Positions 22,071 to 34,062 of a stretch of 64,000 nucleotides of DNA are shown here, piece after piece (within the stretch, counting starts at the first letter, position 1; the number at the start of each line of letters is the position of its first letter). The position numbers and the translations under genes were made by a program. Source of the DNA: Paramacrobiotus metropolitanus (lineage: Eukaryota > Tardigrada > Eutardigrada > Parachela > Macrobiotidae); NCBI RefSeq assembly GCF_019649055.1, contig NW_026570356.1:62001-126000 (forward strand), written 5' to 3'. The notes under the pieces are model-generated. The model made no database searches and was not told where the DNA came from. It saw only the letters and a list, made by a program, of their open reading frames with translations.

Positions 22071-22747
22071 GGGAAGTGGGCCGGTACATGGTACCAAATT
22101 CGTGTACGTGCACGAAAACTTACACTTTCGCGCACTCCCAAACACATTTTTTTTCGGTTTATGACGTTTTGTAACCAGAAGAGTTGTATACGCTGGCGTG
22201 AAAACCGTTTGTGCGCGCCACATCCGGTTCGGGAGTTATGGCTGTTACAAAATTCTAAAAAGTTTAAATGCGTTCAGGTGTACCAAAAGTCTCATTATAG
22301 ACCGATCTCTCTCAAATTATGCACATAAATGCGCATGCCCATGAAGATCGTTTCTACACCGATTCACTGTTCTAGCATGGTTTTCAAATTTTAAAATGAA
22401 TTTCAAAAACTTTAAATTTCATTTTAAAATTTGAAAAAAATCATGGAAGTCTGGATCGGTGTAAAAACGATCTTCATGGGCATGCGCATTTATGCGCATA
22501 ATTTGAGAGAGATCGGTCTATAATGAGACTTTTGGTACACCTGAACGCATTTAAACCCTTTGGAATTTTGCAGCAGCCATAACTCTTGAACCGGATGTTG
22601 CGCGCACAAACGGTTTTCACGTCAGTGTATACAACTCTTCTGGTTACAAAACGTCATAAACCGAAAAAAAATGTGTTTGGGAGTGCGCGAAAGTGTAAGT
22701 TTTCGTGCACGTACACGAATTTGGTACCATGTACCGGCTCACTTCCC
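22071..22747. mobile_element. 677-bp foldback element, TTAA-flanked, copy 1
   Basis: Nearly the whole element is an inverted repeat. Arms of about 330 bp start at GGGAAGTGGGCCGGTACATGG and meet at an AT-rich centre near 22410. TTAA at 22067-22070 and 22748-22751 is the piggyBac-type target duplication. There is no transposase. A transcript across it would form a very long hairpin. Frames of about 60 codons in both arms are mirror shadows. Confidence 0.9.
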
Positions 22748-23589
22748 TTAAGAATGAAACGATCAAGAAAAACCTAATCTTTTAAGAAATAGCAAGCTTT
22801 ATAGAGATTTATCCCTATATACTATTTTATAGGGACGAGCCTCTCTATAAGGTCGAAAGTGCTGCAACGCATTATAAATTAAACCGTACAACATCACATT
22901 AGGTTAATGGAAAGGGAAGCGGCAGGTCACCTTATTTTCAGAATAAGGATGCATGTGCGTGCATCAACTTGATCATTTTCGTTTTAAAAAGTGAAGCAAA
23001 GAAAAAGATTTATTGTTAATCAAATTATGAGATAAAGTGTTTAAGTGTATGCTACGGAGCTTGACACATAGACATTTTGGTTTAAATGTGTGGAACTTAG
23101 CGGCCGACAGATGCTTGTCAGCTGAAATTAGTTTTTTCTGGAAATAAAAGTTGTGAAACCATGACTTGTTGACGAATGAGATAAATTATAACTGCTAAGG
23201 CATTATCAGTCAGTGATGTAAGCGATCAGGTACCGCCGTGCACACTTGTGAATCTTATGCCTTTTTCTGTTGGCCGCTCATCCGACACATATGAAACTAC
23301 CGTCTTTCCATATAAATGTTATTAAAAAGCTATATAGTCAACTTTAAAAAAATTAAATTTAAACGCGTCTAGATGTATGACTCGTATTCAGAAGAAAAAT
23401 CCAACCGGTTTAAATTTCATGCGAATTGGGACTACAGCCGAAATAAAGCGACGAAATACTATAAGGCGGTCTGCGAGCCATTCGCCGGTATCGCTACAGC
23501 GAAAGCAATCGCTGTTATGACAATAAATTTAAATGTTTTATGATTGCTTTGCAGGACGATTTCATTTCCCATATCTGGACGCCTGCAAT

Positions 23590-23648
23590 GCATTTTCGCT
23601 ATTACAAATTAATTTTCACCAACCGAAAATTTGTGATAGCGAAAATTA
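23590..23648. repeat. Short inverted repeat near exon 3 of the MULE-like gene
   Basis: ATTTTCGCTATTACAAATT and AATTTGTGATAGCGAAAAT pair with one mismatch about 20 bp apart, just upstream of the acceptor at 23705. It may be a remnant of a small element; no target duplication seen. Confidence 0.5.
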
Positions 23649-26600
23649 CTGTTGATTAATAAGTAATAAAATACGATTAAACGTTTACACTGGATCTCCT
23701 TGCAGCAGTGATACCCAGTTAGAATACCATGACTCTAGCCCATACTCGGAACGTGACCAATTTGCCGATCTTCCGGAGGACTTCGACGTTACGAACCCGC
23801 AATACGGAGACCCGTTTCCCGTTTCCTGCTTTGACGAAAACCAGGACGCATCACCTGATAGCGGCAACGTTGGTGAACAGCGTGAACAGCGGGAACAGTA
23901 GGTTCCCAGTTTGATAATACGCATTAGCATTATCGGATTTGTTGAACAAATTGTAAAAGGGAGGTCACCACGATTCATGGGCAGAGCCGCATTTTTATGC
24001 AGATAAGCCTCAACTTAAATCTGGGAACAAAATGCTTATCACATACGGTATTCATACAAAAATTACATATTTTGTTGGTGGGTGACCTATAGCAATTTTT
24101 GAGGAAAATTGCCCAAACCTGGCGCGTTATGGCTGTATGTAGTACTATGTACTTATACGTTGTTTTTGTTTAATATTACAATAATTTAGGGGCGACAATG
24201 GCAAAGATCAAATTTACCATCGTTCGGCTTCCCATGCATCGATTGCGGAAGTGAGCAACCAATACCGTTTGCGGCTATCGAAATCGATGATGGTTATGTG
24301 GAGGTGGTTATGGAAATCGACGCTGCTGATGACGAGGAGAATTTCGTTAAGACAAGGTGCGAATCACTAGCAACATTTTCCCCAAACTAAATATTGACTA
24401 ATTAGGGCTAACGTTTCGGGTTTTAGAAAAGAAAAGTTAATCAGTTTTTGTATGAATGTGAAATCCGTTTCATTCGAGAAATGTCAAAACGCCGTCTGTT
24501 TCTGAGATTAGTGCCATTTCCCATTTAAATTTTTCTATACATTCTGAAAAATGAAGCTTTTGAATCAATAATTCAAATTACGGCAACCACGGTATACAGT
24601 TTCATCGATTGCAGTTTTGGTTCGCTGTGGTTTTACAAACCAAGACCGGCTCTTACATCCAAACAACGTAGAACGTTCTGTATGGACATCATCCAAAACG
24701 ACTACGACGAGACGAGCTTGGTGGTACCACTACCACGCGCTCCTGGTGGATTCCAAAACCATGCAAGAGATGGGATATTTTTAATCCGATTGGGGGAAAT
24801 GGATAGCCACCCCGAACTGCGACCTGATGGCGCTGGCGTTTGGAAATATAACGGTCGATTTGGACCTGTTAACGGCGTCAAAACACTGTACTTCTACAAT
24901 GAAACATGCGAGTCGTTTAAAAAAACGCTCTACATCAATACGCAAAATCGGCTTGCCGTCGTGGATTGCCGGTGGGATAAAGATTGTCAGCCAAAACCAT
25001 TCATGGTTCCTGCCCACGGCAACTCCATGAATGACTTGCCGTTCAACGGCACAACAGGGCTGTCACGGAAAATCATCGAAGAAAATGTTTCCGGACAAAA
25101 GCGCTTGGCTGTGGAGGAAATTGTAGAGGTATCAACACAAGCTGCCATACAGGGAAGTTGCAACCCTTTGTCACTACCGCGTGACAAACGGCAGGTCAAG
25201 CGGGCCAAGATTACAAGCAAGAAATCGGAGATGGCAGACATCATGACAAAGCTGTGTCTTGAAGCTGACGTGTATTTCCATTGCACTATGATCCGTTGCA
25301 AGAATCGAAACGACAGAAGAAAACACCTCATTCCAGTCGTCTGTTCACAGTCTCAAGCACTACTTGCGAAGACATTTGCTCTTTCGGGTAAGAGTAAGAT
25401 TTTAAAGCACATAACGTTATACCATTTTAGTGAGTGCGCCTGTTTGTTTGAAGCAAATTTGACCATATTCACAAAGCCACAGCAAATGAGCAAACTACAG
25501 TGGGCTTCAAAAAGGTGGTACTTTCGGCCCAGGACATTTAATAGTCACAATCAATACTTGCCGTTCTTTTTTAACAGTTTAATTCGGTTTAATTCGGTGA
25601 TGTGGCGCGCCGGAGAAGGGAGTCTGAACTTTGCAGTAACAGGTGAATTTGTATTAATTTTGTTGCGGTGTTAATTCGATGAAAGTTATGGGAGAGTATT
25701 GTAAAGTCTACGTTATGATCGGCATCCTTGGTAAAATTTTTAAAGGAGCACCAGACTTTGGAATGCAGCAACAGAAAATTTCAACCAGCTGTAACCACCT
25801 CCACATTTAAAAGATTCTGACTGCTATTCAGTTAAAATTAGATTGGAGAATTTCCAGGCAAAGATGATGACTATTCATTTAGCTACTGAATTGCGAGTTA
25901 CGAGTTCCACCTAACGAGCTTACAATCATGCTTTTTGTAGGTAGCGGTGAGTTGATCTTATCAAACACAGCGCCCTTTCGTCAGTGTTCGCTTGACATCT
26001 TATACGACGACCACAAGTATCGGACAGTCTTACGTTCATTGTTTGGTGGGGACATTAAGTCAGACCCTTTGCTTGACCGTCGTACTGCGTTGGGAAATTG
26101 AAACCTGAACCTGTTAAACTGCAAACGTCCTTCGAGGAGTCGCATCTGTCGGTAGACTTTAAACAATACTGGCGCTCAGCTACCGAGCCAATCAGCGGCG
26201 GAAAGGTACAGGCTGCTCCGTCAAAAATGGGAGTCAACATATTCCTGGCTGAAGACCGAAGTGGCGGGTTTCACCGTGTTAAGTGGATGGAGAATGATCG
26301 GGCAGAGTGCAGCTGCTCCACGTTCAAAGCTAAGCAATTTTGCGCGGATATAATGTCAGTTGCGCATTTGAAACAGCGAATGCCGGAATTCTTAGCTAAT
26401 GCAAGAGATAGTTTGCCGGCATTTCCAAAAGTTATAGGCCCGACATCGGAAGGAAAGGGTAGAAAAGGTGGTGATAAGCGTAAAGGTGACAGAAAGTTGT
26501 CTCAAGGAGCAACAATGCGGTCCGGGCTGGCTGCTGTCGGGGATCTTCCACGGAAACCAGATCACCCTTGCTCGTCAAGTGTACGAAAATTATGTCGGCG

Positions 26601-28419
26601 GCATATCTGATATATGAATAACAAACCAAGTTTTTACTTACAGAGTGTTGTGGTGGATGCTGATGATGACGACAGACAAGTGCGAATGTTCAGTACACGG
26701 TTGGCTGATAAACCGGTTGGTATTTTTAAAAAAATTATGTTGTTCTTACAAATGCTTCTTTTTTATCGCATACTGCTGTTTTGCTCATTAGGACAATGAA
26801 AGCGGTCAGGCGAAGCGAGTGAAACTATCCAGTGTGCGAGCTACTTCCGGATCGGTAAGCCTAGTATGACGCGCGAACTTACTTCATGGTATTTGCGCAG
26901 TTATCGTGCCGTATTTATTCTAGCGTGGTTAACCCGTAATACCAGTATACATGCGAGTAATATGCAATGAATATCAAAGCTGTTCTAGCAAATTGCATGG
27001 TATTTTATTGTATACTTCTATCCAAAATAGGAAAAATAATACAGCGGCGGGGTACACTAATCGCGCTAAAATACTAACTTGCAGACTGCTCCACTTTTGA
27101 AATCTAGTAATTTAATTTAAATGTTGCAGCATCCTCAACTGCAAGAACTGGAAGCTGCTGAGCAAAAGCTTAAAAGAGAAAGGTCACCAGGTGAGCCTTT
27201 TCGCAACACGTTTAATTGTTCAATCAACCATTAGCTAAGAAACTAAATTCTGTTATTTAAATATTAGTAATAGTTGTTTAATTCAAGCTATTCAGCACCT
27301 GCCTTTCGCAACCAGAGTAACGACTATGGTATTATTCTCCAGAAATATGCAAAAAATTATAAGCGTTTCTTTATACTTTACTCTACGTTTTAATTTTAGG
27401 GACGCACCGCTAAGTTCAAATGAATATTAGTTATTATTCATTTTTCCGTTAATTTTTTCACCAATTTACCATTCTCGTAGGACCGTGTCCATGTTGCGCT
27501 GCTATTACCGGAAGAAAACTGAAGCCATGGCAAATGGGTGACCAGCCTTTCATCATAACCAGAGATAACTCCATTCACGAAAATACCGTTTGTCCTGGTT
27601 GCCGCCAGAAGTTTATCGACAATCCTCCAAAACAAAATCTGATAATTATGCGAAAATAATTGGACTATGTCAGCGGGAGTGGCAGCAAAGCTATTATTAA
27701 GCAGCCCAAAAGTCGGAAGTGCTGTTTGAAAGTTTCCTACATTCAAAAGCGGCACCCAAAGTTTTCCCTGCCATTCGCAAATCAGCTGGACGAAACAGTG
27801 CGTTTTACACCAGAGGAACTGAAAACTATCGTAAAGTTTCGCGGAGAGCTATTTGACAACAGTTAATTTTGTTACTTTAGTTTGTTCAACTGCTTTGCAG
27901 CGTACATTGTGGTCATAATTAATTTCCTTGTTTCTTGTGAGGTCACTTACGCTGCCGCTTTTTCGCGTACGTTGTTTGTCACAGTTGATTTCCTTGCTTT
28001 TTGGGATGGTAACCTACTTTGTCGCATATTAACTAGCTATGTACACTTACTTTGGCTTTCTTGTATTACAATTTCTTTTTGCTGCATAAACTTGAATACC
28101 ATAACAGGTAAATCAAGGAAGACAAGTAATAACTGGTATTTCGATGTGGAACTTCTAAAAGTTCCGGAGAACAAGTGTACGCCATAGAGAACCTTTGTTT
28201 TCAGCTTTTATCAGAAGCAGAATAACTCAAGTAAGAATGAACTGATCATATGTACGAACTTAACCTACATCTGATAATTCAGTAATCGCCTTATTTCTAT
28301 TATACCGTACCATTTTTTGCTGCTTGATACGCAACGCTGGAAGCATGAAAAGCAGAGAAAACCACTATATATTAAGACCTTATACTGTACAGATACTGAC
28401 AAAAATTGACATACTCATA

Positions 28420-28984
28420 CAGTGGACTGCGAAAAGGTGTTACAACGCGCGCAACCAGGCACTTTTCTGTACTCTAACAGGCAAATTCGGAACTGGCCAT
28501 CGGCCTGTTGATATTAACACTTGCTCCTAGCGCATTTCCCAACGAAAACCATCAATCGATATCTCAAAAGAAAGAGAAAAACATTTCAAGAATTTTGATA
28601 CCATATAGGTTGTTCTTAGTGAGATCTAAGAGAAAATCCACCCACCTAAAGTTTCTCGTAGACATAACATAAGATTTGAATGCACTGTTTGTCTCCAGTT
28701 CTCAGTGATCTCACACAGAAATCGTATGCTTCGTCTACGACAAACTAAAATGGCTCGATTTTCTCTTAGACCTCATAAAGGATGACACGTTTGGTATCAA
28801 AATTCTTGAAATTTTGTTCTCTCCCGTTTGAGATATCGGTTGATAGTTTTCGTTGGGAAATGCGCAAGATGCAGGTGTTCAAAGTCTTGCGCGTTTCGCG
28901 TTTATTGGTCATTTGGTCTCGGCCATTTACTTTTACTGGTCATTCGGTCGCGGACCGAATGTAACAGGTTTTTACAGTCCACTG
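28420..28984. mobile_element. 565-bp TIR element, TA-flanked, CAGTGGACTG ends
   Basis: Both ends read CAGTGGACTG going inward and sit next to TA. A second inverted block (GCGCATTTCCCAACGAAAAC with about 60 bp after it) is conserved further in, so the arms extend about 190 bp with a diverged middle. No coding frame. This looks like a non-autonomous Tc1/mariner-type element. Confidence 0.8.
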
Positions 28985-29169
28985 TAATATGAACTTTCGA
29001 GAAGCGCTCAAACAATTGTTTTTACAATTTACAGTAGTATTTCTACACAAGAAGTAAACCGGCTGTCTGCATATAGTATTTTTTGCTATTCCAGAAGAAG
29101 CTTTTCAAATAACTGCGAATTTTGCTCCCTACGATGTATGAAATACTTTCGATTTTTCACCGCATAAAA

Positions 29170-29345
29170 AGTTTCCTTCCTCATTTTGACCACCGAAATT
29201 TCCTTCCTCTTTTCGACCAAAAAACATTCCTTCCTTTAATTATTCCTTCATCTTTTGACCACGAAATTTCCTTCCTTTATTTATTCCTTCCTCCTTTTGA
29301 CCAAAAAACATTCCTTCCTTTATTTATTCCTTCCTCTTTTTGACC
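29170..29345. repeat. Pyrimidine-rich minisatellite, array 2
   Basis: Reverse-orientation counterpart of the array at 18872-19022, with units such as TTCCTTCCTCTTTTTGACC plus an AT-rich linker. It ends 54 bp before foldback copy 2, and its CCTTGGCC edge matches that of array 1. Confidence 0.85.
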
Positions 29346-29399
29346 TTGGCCAACTGCTGTCTGCTTTAAACGCTTTTTTTTGCGGCCGTTTGTCGTAAA

Positions 29400-30082
29400 G
29401 GGAAGTGGTCCGGTACATGGTGCCAAATTCGTGTACATGCACGAAAACTTTCACTTTCGCGCACTCCCAAACACATTTTTGTTTCGGTTTATGATATTCT
29501 GTAGCCAGAAGATTTGTTTACACTGGCGTGAACACCGTTTGTGCGCGCAACATCCGGTTCGGGAGTTATGGCTGTCAGAAAATTCCAAAAAGTTAAAATG
29601 CATTTAGGTGTACCAAAAGTCTCATTATGGACCGATCTCCTTCAGATTTTACACGTAAATGCACATAACCATAAAGATCGTTTTTACACCGATATACTGT
29701 AGACTTCCATGATTTTTTTCAAATTTTAAAATGAATTTTAAAATTTTTGAAATTCATTTTAAAATTTGAAAAAAATGCTAGGACAGTGGATCGGTGTAAA
29801 AACGTTCTTCGTGGTTATGTGCATTTACGTGCAGAATCTGAGGGAGATCGGTCCATAATGAGACTTTTGGTACACCTGAATGCATTTAAACTTTTTGGAA
29901 TTTTCTGACAGCCATAACTCCCGAACCGGATGTTGCGCGCACAAACGTTTTCACGCCAGTGTAAACAAATCTTCTGGCTACAAAATATCATAAACCGAAA
30001 CAAAAATGTGTTTGGGAGTGCGCGAAAGTGAAAGTTTTCGTACATGTACACGAATTTGGTACCATGTACCGGCCCACTTCCC
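29400..30082. mobile_element. 683-bp foldback element, TTAA-type, copy 2
   Basis: Same family as 22071-22747: GGGAAGTGGTCCGGTACATGG start, arms of about 330 bp, AT-rich centre near 29740. The right flank is TTAA (30083-30086) and the left flank TAAA, one change from the expected duplication. It ends 37 bp before the start codon of the Ig-domain gene at 30120, so it lies in that gene's 5' leader or core promoter. Confidence 0.9.
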
Positions 30083-30119
30083 TTAAGTGAACGTACGGCA
30101 GCCATCATTCTTTACCAGT

Positions 30120-31805
30120 ATGCTACTCGGAAAGAGCGTCTTACTAATTGGCCTGATCGCTATGGAACCGTCTTGGACGGACGGCTGTCCGCGGTCCGCT
30201 CCGCCGCCGCCACTCCCGCCCTGGGAACAAGAGCCTTATCATAGTCAAGTGGCCCAGTGCGAGTTGGCTAATTACGTCTATCAACCGTACGCCAGCCACG
30301 ATTTTGACTATGCTCGATATCTCAACTGCATGATCAACACCTTAACAAACGGTAATTTAAATCACTCAGCTTTTTATACAGAACTTTCCGTCGATTTCAA
30401 ATACAGAAATATTTGTCTGGTTTGACAATAATGTATAGTACATGAAGGCCTCAGTGTCCCTGGGACACGTTAAATGTAATGTTCTGCATGGAAATAAAAA
30501 GCTGTACATATAGGTTATAACCGTCATATGTTTTTAATTTATTTATCACGAAAGGGTTAGTTTGGTTTCTAACAAAATTATTATTGAAATTACTATTTGC
30601 TGAAACGGGCGCTGATATTTTTCTATTAAACTCCGGTATTTTTGCACATGGCACACCTGTTCTGGTGCAGGATTCAGGCCGATGACGTAAACTGAAATGA
30701 CAGTGTATTGAATGCTGCGCATGAATAGTATTTAATGATATACTCTGACGTCATCCCTGTATATGTAGATCGCTTGCCATCGTCCCACAAGCAGTTACAC
30801 GTTGAGGAAGGCGCCACGGTGAAAGTCACCTGCCAGCCACTGGAGTGTCCACCGCGGCATCCACCTGCCGGTGTTCAATCGCGAGCGGACACTGCGCGGC
30901 GCGTATTACTGGACCAAGGACGGACATAAGATCGCCGAGCAGATTCACAGTAACATCATGCGAGGCCGCGCGATGACGGTGGAACTAGACCACGATGTGA
31001 ACATCGTCAATAACGTGCCGGATGGACAACTGTGGATCCACTCCATCAAACTGGCGGACCGGGGCGTCTATGCCTGTGCGTACTTCGACAAGTGTCCCTG
31101 GGAGAGTAACGAGAAAATACTCTGGTGTCCGCTACGTGTCGGGCAAGCGTACCACGTCCACGTATCGCCGCAGGGTGAGTACGAAGCGGAACATAACAAT
31201 AAGGTGCACAACTATCGTTAATAACTATCACAGAAAGGCGGAAGGTGGTGGCTGTAAACAAGACCGCGTCCGGTAAAATTCCCTAATTAAATAGCGCTTT
31301 ATACACAACATGTTCAGTCGCAGTGTCACACTTGCAACCCCTTAACGACAGCCAGTATTAAGGATATTACCATGATATCATCCATCTGCAAACCCATTTT
31401 TATAATGATGTAAAAACACTAATAATTTACCTGGATTTCTTTTATTTCTTCAAAAAATTTTCTAAAAAAAGTTATCTCTTTTTTTATTATTCTTCTTATA
31501 TCTTTCTTTTACTGAATTTATAATCCTGATTAATTATCAAGAACGCGCGGCTGCTTGTCCACAGCCTAAAGTTAATCTGACATATCACTGAAACGGCGTT
31601 TAGTTTTACGGGTCTAACAAGTGCCATTTTAATACATTAACCACAGTCAGTAACTATTGTCAATGTCGGTAATATAGGATTACACGCAACGAATGTGGAC
31701 GGCGGAGGAGTTGACCAGTTCTCGTGTGAGCCAGTTAAACCACCCCATCCGTCATGCGCTGAGTCTGCTGGCGGCATCCCCGAACTCACTCATGACCAAT
31801 TGTAA
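30120..31805 (+). CDS. Secreted Ig-domain protein with internal frameshift, three exons
   Basis: Exons 30120-30351, 30769-31174 and 31678-31805 join by phase-1 introns. Exon 1 begins MLLGKSVLLIGLIA, a signal peptide, then a Pro-rich and Cys-containing stretch. Exon 2 carries one Ig domain: EEGATVKVTC (first Cys), YYWTKDG (the buried Trp) and KLADRGVYACAY (the Y-x-C of the second Cys). Between the first Cys and the Trp the frame changes by one base at about 30850-30870, so the exon is 406 nt where 405 would fit. Exon 3 adds a Cys/His/Pro-rich tail ending at TAA 31803. An alternative donor at 31726 would splice in phase to the Thr-rich exon at 34063 instead. Expected role: extracellular binding. 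Frameshift, sequence error or recoding cannot be told apart. Confidence 0.6.
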
Positions 31806-32461
31806 TGCGATCCCGCGCTACAGTTCTTTTGTGGGATAATAATTTATTTTTTATGCTTTATACGTTGGCTGATTTGTCACTCATTTTGGCGACTGGCCTG
31901 TTGCCTGTTCTGTTTTCTGATTCCTCGGTCTACGTACATATCGTTAATCGTAAGAAGAGATTACGTCCAAAGTTGGGACAGGATTCACATTTGGTTGAAA
32001 CTACGGTTACTCTTATTTTCAAAAAGAGCCAAGCGCTGACCATTGCTCTATATTGTCCATATAATTTCATGTGGCTTTTCCAAATGAGCATTATTTTGAT
32101 TGCACCAACAACTCTACAGCACCGTGTACGTCTAAATTAATATTAATTTTTATTGCTAATTTTGCAAAATATTCTATCGTTTATTAATATTTCATAAAAA
32201 TTTATGCTGATGGAGGATTTACAAGTTTACAACCAGATGCTACTGCTTTAAAATTATTAATTTTGTTTTCAGATATTATTATATAGTACATATCATTTTA
32301 TTAGGTTCTGCGGTCTACCGGTACATGTACTGTGTACATATTTTTTATCTAATCATCTTAAAACTAGCAAACCAAACCAAAGCGTTTTTATAATATAAGG
32401 TACAGTTAGGACATAATTGTATCTGCACGAGTACAAAGTATACGAGGGGATGACGGTATCC
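31806..32461. other. Stretch without recognisable genes
   Basis: A hydrophobic frame at 31805-32140 begins right after the Ig gene stop but has no recognisable features and overlaps the likely 3' untranslated region. I see nothing else here. Confidence 0.35.
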
Positions 32462-32620
32462 CATTTCAGCACTCCCTGTACTTGCTGCCGCAAGCCGGCT
32501 GGAGTTTGACGTTTTGGCTAAAAATGGTTCTTATGTACCGCGCCAGATTTCGCAGTAGGTATTGCCGTAACGTCACACTCCAGGCGGGCGACGGCAGCAG
32601 TACAGTGGATTAGTGAAATG
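32462..32620. mobile_element. 159-bp imperfect inverted-repeat element
   Basis: CATTTCAGCACTCCCTGTAC...GGCTGGAGTTTGACGTT at the left pairs imperfectly with the right half. It folds as one large imperfect hairpin with no coding content. Confidence 0.6.
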
Positions 32621-32811
32621 CGTCGTATATTTAATTTTTTGTTGGGATCAGGGTCGGTATAATGGCTATAATCCTAATAATTGTGTACTTGGTCCATCAT
32701 GGCATTTGGGTGGCTCGCGTCCACCGTATGTAAACATGTAGAACACTGCCGGCTTTCGACTTACATAATGAATGTAGTATTAAATATATTGCATTACGCA
32801 TTACATTACAT

Positions 32812-33116
32812 TATATAGAGGGAAAAGTGCGTCTAGCCGAACCAGTCCCTTGTACTTCTGATGAAAGCCAGCTGGTGGTTTACGTTGTGGCTGCACAGCG
32901 TTTTATGTAAAACGCTGCTATTAAGGCTGTGCGGCATTGACGGTACATGTGGTTTTAGTTGCACCAGACAGGTCCGGGCTAAAATGCAGTTTTAGCCTGT
33001 TTACCTGCAGTTGTACGAGTGCTGCTTACCTGTTACCAGTACCTGCAATGAGCTATCTTAATAGCAGCGCTTTACATAAAACACTGGTTCGGCTAGACAC
33101 ATTTTCCCCCTATATA
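32812..33116. mobile_element. 305-bp TIR element
   Basis: GGGAAAAGTGCGTCTAGCCG and the mirrored CGGCTAGACACATTTTCCCC give a TIR of about 34 bp with few mismatches, inside TATATA flanks. The interior is related to the second half of the repeat at 13498-13780, so that copy is probably a decayed member. Confidence 0.75.
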
Positions 33117-34062
33117 CATTAAATATTATGTTACATACCTATATTATATTATACTGTGGTGCCAAGTGAATTTCGCACTTTTTCGTACAGCATGCTAGGC
33201 AAGCGCTGTATGAACGGCTTCAGTGGGTTCACTGTTTACTGGCTGATGAACTGGCTGAACAAGCAATTTAAAATAATTCATATTTAGTAGTGCGTGCGAG
33301 TACGCAAAGCAATTCAAACCAAAAGCTGAACAATACGTAATACAGTTCGCAAGTTTTGTAAACATAAATTGTAAAAATATATTTTTGATTAGTTCAAGTC
33401 TATAAATCTTGATGGAGAGCCGTTTTGAAGCAGGAACGATTTTTCGAAAGTGAACAACGCTCGGCCCTTTACTACTGGCAGCCTGACGCTGTTTGGCGCG
33501 TTCGGCGAACGCTGAACCCCATATACACCTCTACAGTATCACGCTTTACGAAATGGTGCGGAATTTACTTGGCACTACAGAATTACATTATAAATTATAT
33601 ATATTATATACACCAGATTACATTACGTTTCTTATACACAGTATTTACGTTGCGCATGTATTATGCATGCGTAACGTAAATTTATAAGTAAGTCAGCGTA
33701 ATTACGCCGGTAGTATACAAACGTTTCCGGTTCGATTTGCGCCGCCTTTGCACATGATCACACAACTTACACAAGTAGTCACACTTGAAAGACCGAACTG
33801 GAGTACAACGCATGTGACCGATCACAAATGTACCTGCCAGTCGGTCTGTGGTACAGAAATCTCATTAATTAATCAGTTCAGAAACAGCGCGCAACGGGAT
33901 AACGTATTCAACGCATCCAGTGCGCATAAACCACCAGGCACCAGCAATGCGTGCTTTAAAAGAAACGCTTGTAATACGCGTTGAAACGTCTGCTTTGTTG
34001 CCTGCTCATTATCAGTTTAACGTTAATTAGCTAATAGTATAACGCTGTTTTATGTGTTCTAG
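33117..34062. other. Stretch without firm genes
   Basis: A frame at 33748-33984 contains a HKCTCQSVCG stretch and could be an exon, but I found no phase-consistent partners. The rest shows nothing I can support. Confidence 0.3.

Larger units (their letters stand above)
19693..27866 (+). pseudogene. MULE-transposase-like gene, eleven exons, catalytic core missing
   Basis: Exons that join in phase: 19693-19802, 20081-20191, 23706-23897, 24207-24356, 24672-25387, 25941-26580, 26644-26715, 26792-26854, 27130-27190, 27481-27866. Exon 25941-26580 itself needs a frame change near 26098 and may be two exons. Exons 1-4 give an acidic leader. 24672-25387 matches the pre-catalytic region of a MULE-like transposase family of cnidarians and molluscs (VKTLYF, QPKPF.VP.HGN, LPRDKRQVK). 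At about 25960 an SNTAPF stands where the first catalytic Asp is expected. Next comes a frame-shifted join to the SWIM finger (CSCSTFKAKQFCADI, where CxH has become CxD). The last exon holds the C-terminal CPGCRQKF domain, broken by TAA at 27657. The DDE core of some 350-400 residues is absent. An internally deleted copy or a decayed domesticated gene. Confidence 0.65.

Noticed and set aside
22041-22777. Recurrent frames of about 60 codons, repeated at 29380-30244
   Set aside because: They are mirror images produced by the arms of the foldback elements.
27438-27755. A 105-codon minus-strand frame that looks protein-like
   Set aside because: The plus strand here carries the C-terminal CPGCRQKF domain of the MULE-like gene with a phase-consistent splice, so the minus frame is a shadow.
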